Shown here one piece after another: positions 8,766-12,475 of a DNA stretch of 12,475 bases. A model generated the notes under the pieces. That model ran no database searches and was not told the DNA's origin. It worked only from the letters and a program-made list of their open reading frames with translations. The translations under genes were made by a program, and so were the position numbers. The DNA is taken from NCBI GenBank assembly GCA_028565635.1, contig JAOXYB010019860.1, forward strand, positions 1-12,475. Reading direction: 5' to 3'. How positions within the stretch are numbered: position 1 is the first letter of the stretch; every line of letters begins with the position of its first letter. This DNA is from Phoronis ovalis. Taxonomy: Eukaryota; Phoronida; Phoronidae.

Positions 8766-8920
8766 CAGTTGACAATGTAACAATGTCTAATTTATAGTTA
8801 GATTTGATGGCCATTGATTAAAAGTCGTTTGGGACATTCCTTGTGGTCATGTACAGAATGGCGCGAAATAACGTCGGCTTTTTTAAAGAAGCTTTCGTCC
8901 ATGTTAGGCCGTTCACACTT
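8766..8920. repeat. Dispersed direct repeat, copy A (155 bp)
   Basis: The repeat begins CAGTTGACA(A/T)TGTAA and ends GGCCGTTCACACTT. It shares ordered blocks with copy B at 10040-10229: AATTTATAGT, GAGATTTG/TAGATTTG, AAGTCGTTTGG, GT(G/A)GTCATGTA, a perfect 37-bp core (8851-8887) and TTAGGCCGTTCACACTT. No long terminal inverted repeat was found. The open frame starting at 8843 is not kept in the second copy, so it is not coding. It is probably a fragment of a mobile element. Confidence 0.8.
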
Positions 8921-9418
8921 GCGATTGTAAACATTGAATACAAAAAGTTACTGATTAAAGCAAGGGCTAGCATATATGAAAATTATAATTTTATTTATTT
9001 TTTACTTTCTTTTTATTTAGTCAGTCTACTACTCACATGTAAATAGCCTTTTCCACGATTTGGTATGCAAAAGTTGGGATTATGTCACAAAACACAAACA
9101 TATTTCCCGCTTTAAATGACTTGGAAAAACATAACGCAGCATACTGTATTTCCCGATTTACACTCTCACTTTTTACGTTTTATAATATTTCACGTGGTAT
9201 CGCATACGTTCACAGTAAAACGTAAAAGTATTGCGCGGCCGAAAACTGCTGCACATGATATGTCGTATCGTTTAGAAACTAGCGCTATTTTCTGTAGCAT
9301 TGTTTAACTACTAATAATTAAAATATAAGCATTATTTTATTTACTTTCTTAATATATGCTAAACCTATTACCTATGATTAAATATATCCAACAACCTTCA
9401 AATTGTGTGTCACTTCCC
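8921..9418. other. Non-coding stretch with one imperfect hairpin
   Basis: No supported gene. At 9168-9182, ACTTTTTACGTTTTA is the reverse complement, but for one base, of TAAAACGTAAAAGT at 9216-9229, with a loop of about 33 bases containing CACGTG. A locally CpG-richer patch follows (GCGCGGCCG, about 9232-9240). The open frame at 9116-9307 crosses this hairpin and is taken as chance. Confidence 0.5.
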
Positions 9419-9937
9419 ACGTTTAAGTGGAAAGGATGTTTTTTTTATTAGCTTGAGTATAGTAATAAAATATCTAACAGGATTCAAAATGTCATATTTT
9501 TTATGTACCTTTTTTTTCTCGTAAAGTTCTTGTTTCGGAAATCGTTTGCCGATAATAATCATTCAAAATCGCTCCTCGTGAACAAGTACATTTGGATTCC
9601 AGTGCTCATTTGAATATATATGTATGACCTTTAATTATTTTTTATGCATTAAATACAAGTAGTGATTTTTATGATGGCCTGTGAATAAATCATTGCAGGT
9701 ATTTATGGTGTACATAGATATCGAATTGGAACCCCGCATACATGTATTGTGTGACTCAGTGTTATATGTGGTAATACTGGAGCTACAATTGTCTGTAGGG
9801 AACTTAAAACTGAGATTTTTAAAATAGGAACTTTTCTAAAAAAAACTACATAGACAAATATTCTAAAATTTGAAATCCTGTTAGATAGTATATCATTCAA
9901 GCTGATAAAAAATGTTTCAACATTTTCCTCTAAAACG
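9419..9937. mobile_element. Second foldback element, about 519 bp, with diverged inverted arms
   Basis: The left arm (about 9419-9535) and right arm (about 9825-9937) match as reverse complements. Shared pieces in order from the ends are ACGTTT(A)AG.GGAAA, TTTTTTAT(T/C)AGCTTGA, TATCTAACAGGATT, TATGTA, TTTTTTTT and AAGTTC. The middle (about 9540-9820) does not match itself. Arm similarity is lower than in the 675-bp element, so it looks older and seems unrelated to it. No target duplication could be fixed and no transposase is present. Confidence 0.65.
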
Positions 9938-10039
9938 TTGTAAATAATATATGATTTTCAGGTAGAGTGTACTATCCAAAGTTAGTTTGGTAGAGATGAT
10001 AAGCGTTTTACAGTGCGGCATTCAGCAGAATTCTTGTTT

Positions 10040-10229
10040 CAGTTGACATTGTAAAAGCTTATAATTTATAGTGAGATTTGCTGGCCCTAGATAAAAAACA
10101 ATTGTACGTGAAGTCGTTTGGCGGCCATCCAGGATATTTTTTGTAGTCATGTATAGTACAGAATGGCGCGAAATAACGTCGGCTTTTTTAAAAGAAGCAT
10201 ATTAAGTTTATATTAGGCCGTTCACACTT
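10040..10229. repeat. Dispersed direct repeat, copy B (190 bp)
   Basis: This is the same-orientation partner of copy A, about 1.3 kb away, with insertions such as GTACGTGAAG before CGTTTGG. It carries the identical 37-bp core at 10156-10192 and the same GGCCGTTCACACTT end. The two copies bracket the second foldback element. The divergence outside the core shows that the duplication is old. Confidence 0.8.
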
Positions 10230-11418
10230 AAGAATGAATTTAAAAACATCATGTTATCTTTGTTGGCGTATTTTATGCGCGGCAAAATTAAAACTAGCTC
10301 CATTAAGGTAGCCAGTTTGCATGCTGGGTAAGACTAGGGTGGCACAGATATGAATCACACACATTGATTAATTGTATACATAATTTATGCAGAAATAAAT
10401 AAACACATAAATAAATAAACAGCTTTAAAAAGAGCTAATTTCAAACATATCACTTTCACATATAGAAACCGTCTTGTACATAAAATAAATAAATAAACAA
10501 AAAGAAAATAGATAAAAAATCTTGAAGTATCAAAAATTTTATGAAACCAATGTTCAGTATACTCAAAAGTAAATTCAAATATGATAATGGCCCCTGTTGT
10601 CGGAAACATTGTACTATTACGATTCCGTAAATATTTACGATATCCGTAAATCATTACGATACTTTTTTTTGCCGTAAGTCATGATTTACAGAATTAACTT
10701 TACAATGCTTCCGGTAATGGGTCCATGGTTTAGAAACCAAACACATTGGCTAAGGTAGTTTCAAGCAGTCTTCTCCAGCTTCATAAATATTTTCATTACT
10801 GGCACAATTAATACATTGCATACTTTTGATGGATACATTCTATTTTAACAAAGTTTATCTATTTCATGACGTAAACCCTCCTTTTTTACTTGGCAGACAC
10901 TTACACCGTCCTAGCGAACGCAGTTACTGGTAACTTATACATCGTATGTCATTATAAGCATTAAATTCATTGTTTTGTATACGTAGACGGCTGAAATTGC
11001 TTAATTCCCTGTAAACAGAATTTGAACCATTATCTTTGAAAGATAATAATGTGGTTAATCCATTACCCTCAATGCATGTTCATGTTGCGTCATGGGTCTG
11101 GAAAAATTTTAAAATATGTAATTTTAATTTCATGGTCGAATATAACATGTTGTACATCATCTGAAAGGGAATACTGTAACCTGATAAAAAATGTTTGATT
11201 TTTGATGTCTTATTTTCGCTTCATTACTACTCACGAGCTTTAACTAGAAATTTCCTTATTTGGTAATTTTAACTTTTCCTCTAAAAGTGATTTAATAGTT
11301 CAAGGTCTAGTATATAATTTTTGATTTAGAGCAACACACCTGTACATTTGACTTTTAACAAAACAGCGAATTTTTTTAGAGTCGTAAGAAGTAAAATAAA
11401 TATGACATTTTAATGGCT
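10230..11418. other. Non-coding stretch up to the 3' end of gene B
   Basis: No supported gene. It has AAATAAATAAACA-type low complexity at 10393-10420 and 10481-10500. A short array of CCGTAAAT/ATTTACG words includes the perfect palindrome CGTAAATATTTACG at 10626-10639. A CTGATAAAAAATGTTT word at 11181 repeats one in the second foldback element. The right part should hold the 3'UTR of gene B. An ATTAAA on the - strand at 11296-11291 is a weak polyadenylation candidate. Confidence 0.5.
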
Positions 11419-12281
11419 TCAGTTACAGCTACATGCTTTTACTACCATATTAAGAACCGTTTTCAGAACGATTTCTCCACCGTTATCATATAACATATTC
11501 ATTGGCTCGAATGTTGTGGGGGTGCACTGAGCAGTTGGAACGTGTTTCGTATTTCGCAAACCTTTAATTATTTTATACATAGATTTTACGAATGCGTAGT
11601 TGGATGCGTTAAATCTTTTTGCAGTTAGCGGATAAGGGCAATCGCCTAAACAAAAGTTAGCCCTATACTTGAGTGGCCGCAATATTTGTGCCCATCCCAG
11701 CTCGGCAAAGTCAACTTCCCACGGGTGCACGCGACATTCGTGATCTGCGTTTCTTGGCGTAGGTAGTATCACAGAGTCTGGGAGCTCATAAGGCAATTGC
11801 CGTCTTTTTCTAACCATCTGTCCAGTTCTATTTCCCCCAAATCTTGAAAAGGTCAAGGCACTGCTTAGCAGCTTACTCAAAGTGTGATTTTTGAAGTGAA
11901 AATAAGACACTATTAAAGGAGAGTGTGCATGATGTATTGTCAAATCAACAAGATGTTTTACAGCACACCGATTATTTGCGCGCAGTTTAATAAGCAGAAC
12001 ATCGTTTAAGTTATTTTTCGTTAGTTGCAGTTTGTTTAGTGTTTTAAAAGCATCAGTGATATTACACATGATAAATTTAGTGGTGATGTCAATTCGCGTA
12101 CCGCACAATGGGTATGATCCAAAACTTGGTGACACGGCAGTAATTTCTAAATCTAAATATCGAACTCTGTTAAGGTAATAATGAGCTCCACGCCGAAGAT
12201 ATAAAATCAGTTGAGCGATGTCCAGATGCGGCGAAGTCGTTAGTACAGATTGATTAAAAGCAATGGTTCCCTTGAAGACAT
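11419..12281 (-). CDS. Gene B: TGF-beta superfamily (BMP-like) ligand, terminal coding exon (5' part outside window)
   Basis: The exon starts after a T-rich tract and CAG (12284-12282), in phase 1, and ends at TGA (11419-11421). It encodes 286 residues plus two bases of a split codon. The first 161 or so are a propeptide with sequons NQS, NIT, NHT and NRT. RKRR at 11811-11800 is a furin-type site, giving a mature ligand of 126 residues that starts QLPYELPDS. The mature part shows the family frame: ECRVHPWEVDFAELGW, FCLGDCPYPL, CTPT, LYDNGG, MVVKACSC. Six knot cysteines are present. The residue before CTPT is glutamine where most relatives have a cysteine, so the inter-chain disulphide cannot form as usual, as in GDF9, BMP15, GDF3 and Lefty. 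The final motif is CSCN, not CGCR. It would be a secreted signal acting through receptor serine/threonine kinases. The subfamily is not clear, but it is closer to BMP/GDF than to TGF-beta proper. Confidence 0.93.
11800..11811 (-). other. Furin-type propeptide cleavage site (RKRR)
   Basis: The four codons encode Arg-Lys-Arg-Arg, preceded by MV and followed by QLPYE. This fits the RXXR rule and lies 21 residues before the first knot cysteine, the normal place for release of a mature TGF-beta family ligand. Confidence 0.92.
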
Positions 12282-12475
12282 CTGAAAAAAAAATAGATAA
12301 CTTACGCTCTATGAATTGAGTTCTAGATACGAACATGTAACCGGTAGTAGAAAAACGCAAATAGTGAACCCATAATGTAAAGCATTTGCATTTTTTCCTG
12401 CAAAACATTATAGAAACATTGCTAATTTACATACATGTACAAGCGTACGCTATATGTTATTAAAATAATTGGTTG
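12282..12475 (-). other. Intron of gene B upstream of its last coding exon (runs off the window)
   Basis: Read on the - strand, the sequence ends in a T-rich tract and CAG immediately before the exon. The open frame continues by chance upstream to an ATG at 12408, but the extra 42 residues (MFCRKKCKCF...) lack a signal peptide and propeptide character. I therefore treat 12408 as a false start. The signal peptide exon lies beyond the window. Confidence 0.75.

Noticed and set aside
8843-9046. Open frame MVMYRMARNNVGFFKE... overlapping repeat copy A
   Set aside because: The matching part of copy B is shifted by indels and does not keep the frame, so the conservation is of DNA and not protein.
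10385-10654. 89-codon open frame on the - strand
   Set aside because: Its hydrophobic, FLY-rich sequence comes from AAATAAATAAAC low-complexity DNA on the other strand.
12282-12408. Start codon at 12408 for the TGF-beta family ligand
   Set aside because: The 42 added residues are basic and cysteine-rich without a signal peptide, and a T-rich tract plus CAG marks an acceptor at 12282.

Overview
The window is AT-rich animal (metazoan) DNA with two protein-coding genes facing each other: one complete multi-exon gene on the + strand and the 3' part of another on the - strand. Consensus GT-AG introns, a secreted GPI-anchored ZP-N/LDLA-like protein and a TGF-beta/BMP ligand identify an animal. The dense small foldback repeats and short exons would suit a lophotrochozoan such as a bivalve mollusc, but that is an inference and no marker here fixes the species.

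Region 1 (1-1734): non-coding up to a clear splice acceptor at 1680, then a short exon carrying the start codon and signal peptide of gene A. The promoter and first untranslated exon were not located. Region 2 (1735-6792): gene A continues. I rebuilt it from six coding exons (1690-1734, 3836-4069, 4442-4580, 5388-5546, 5790-5876, 6470-6792), whose phases join without a frame break into a 328-residue protein. Its layout is signal peptide, four-cysteine ZP-N-type domain, six-cysteine LDLA-like module with degraded calcium-binding residues, an unrecognised four-cysteine domain, and a hydrophobic C-terminal tail typical of a GPI-anchor signal. The last intron holds a cluster of alternating hairpin-forming repeats.

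Region 3 (6793-11418): about 4.6 kb between the two convergent 3' ends, mostly repeats. In order it holds the gene A 3'UTR with an AATAAA signal, a 32-bp tandem repeat, a 675-bp near-perfect foldback element bounded by TTAA on both sides, and two direct copies of a 155-190 bp dispersed repeat sharing a perfect 37-bp core. A second foldback element of about 520 bp lies between those two copies. Region 4 (11419-12475): gene B on the - strand, the last coding exon of a TGF-beta superfamily ligand. It carries part of the propeptide, a RKRR cleavage site and a 126-residue mature ligand with six of the usual seven cysteines. The missing one is the inter-chain cysteine.

The two genes show no evident functional link. 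Gene A looks like a cell-surface or extracellular-coat protein and gene B is a secreted signal. The best candidates for something new are the ZP-N/LDLA-like/GPI protein, the six-cysteine BMP-like ligand, the 37-bp core with an E2F-like site, and the hairpin-forming elements.
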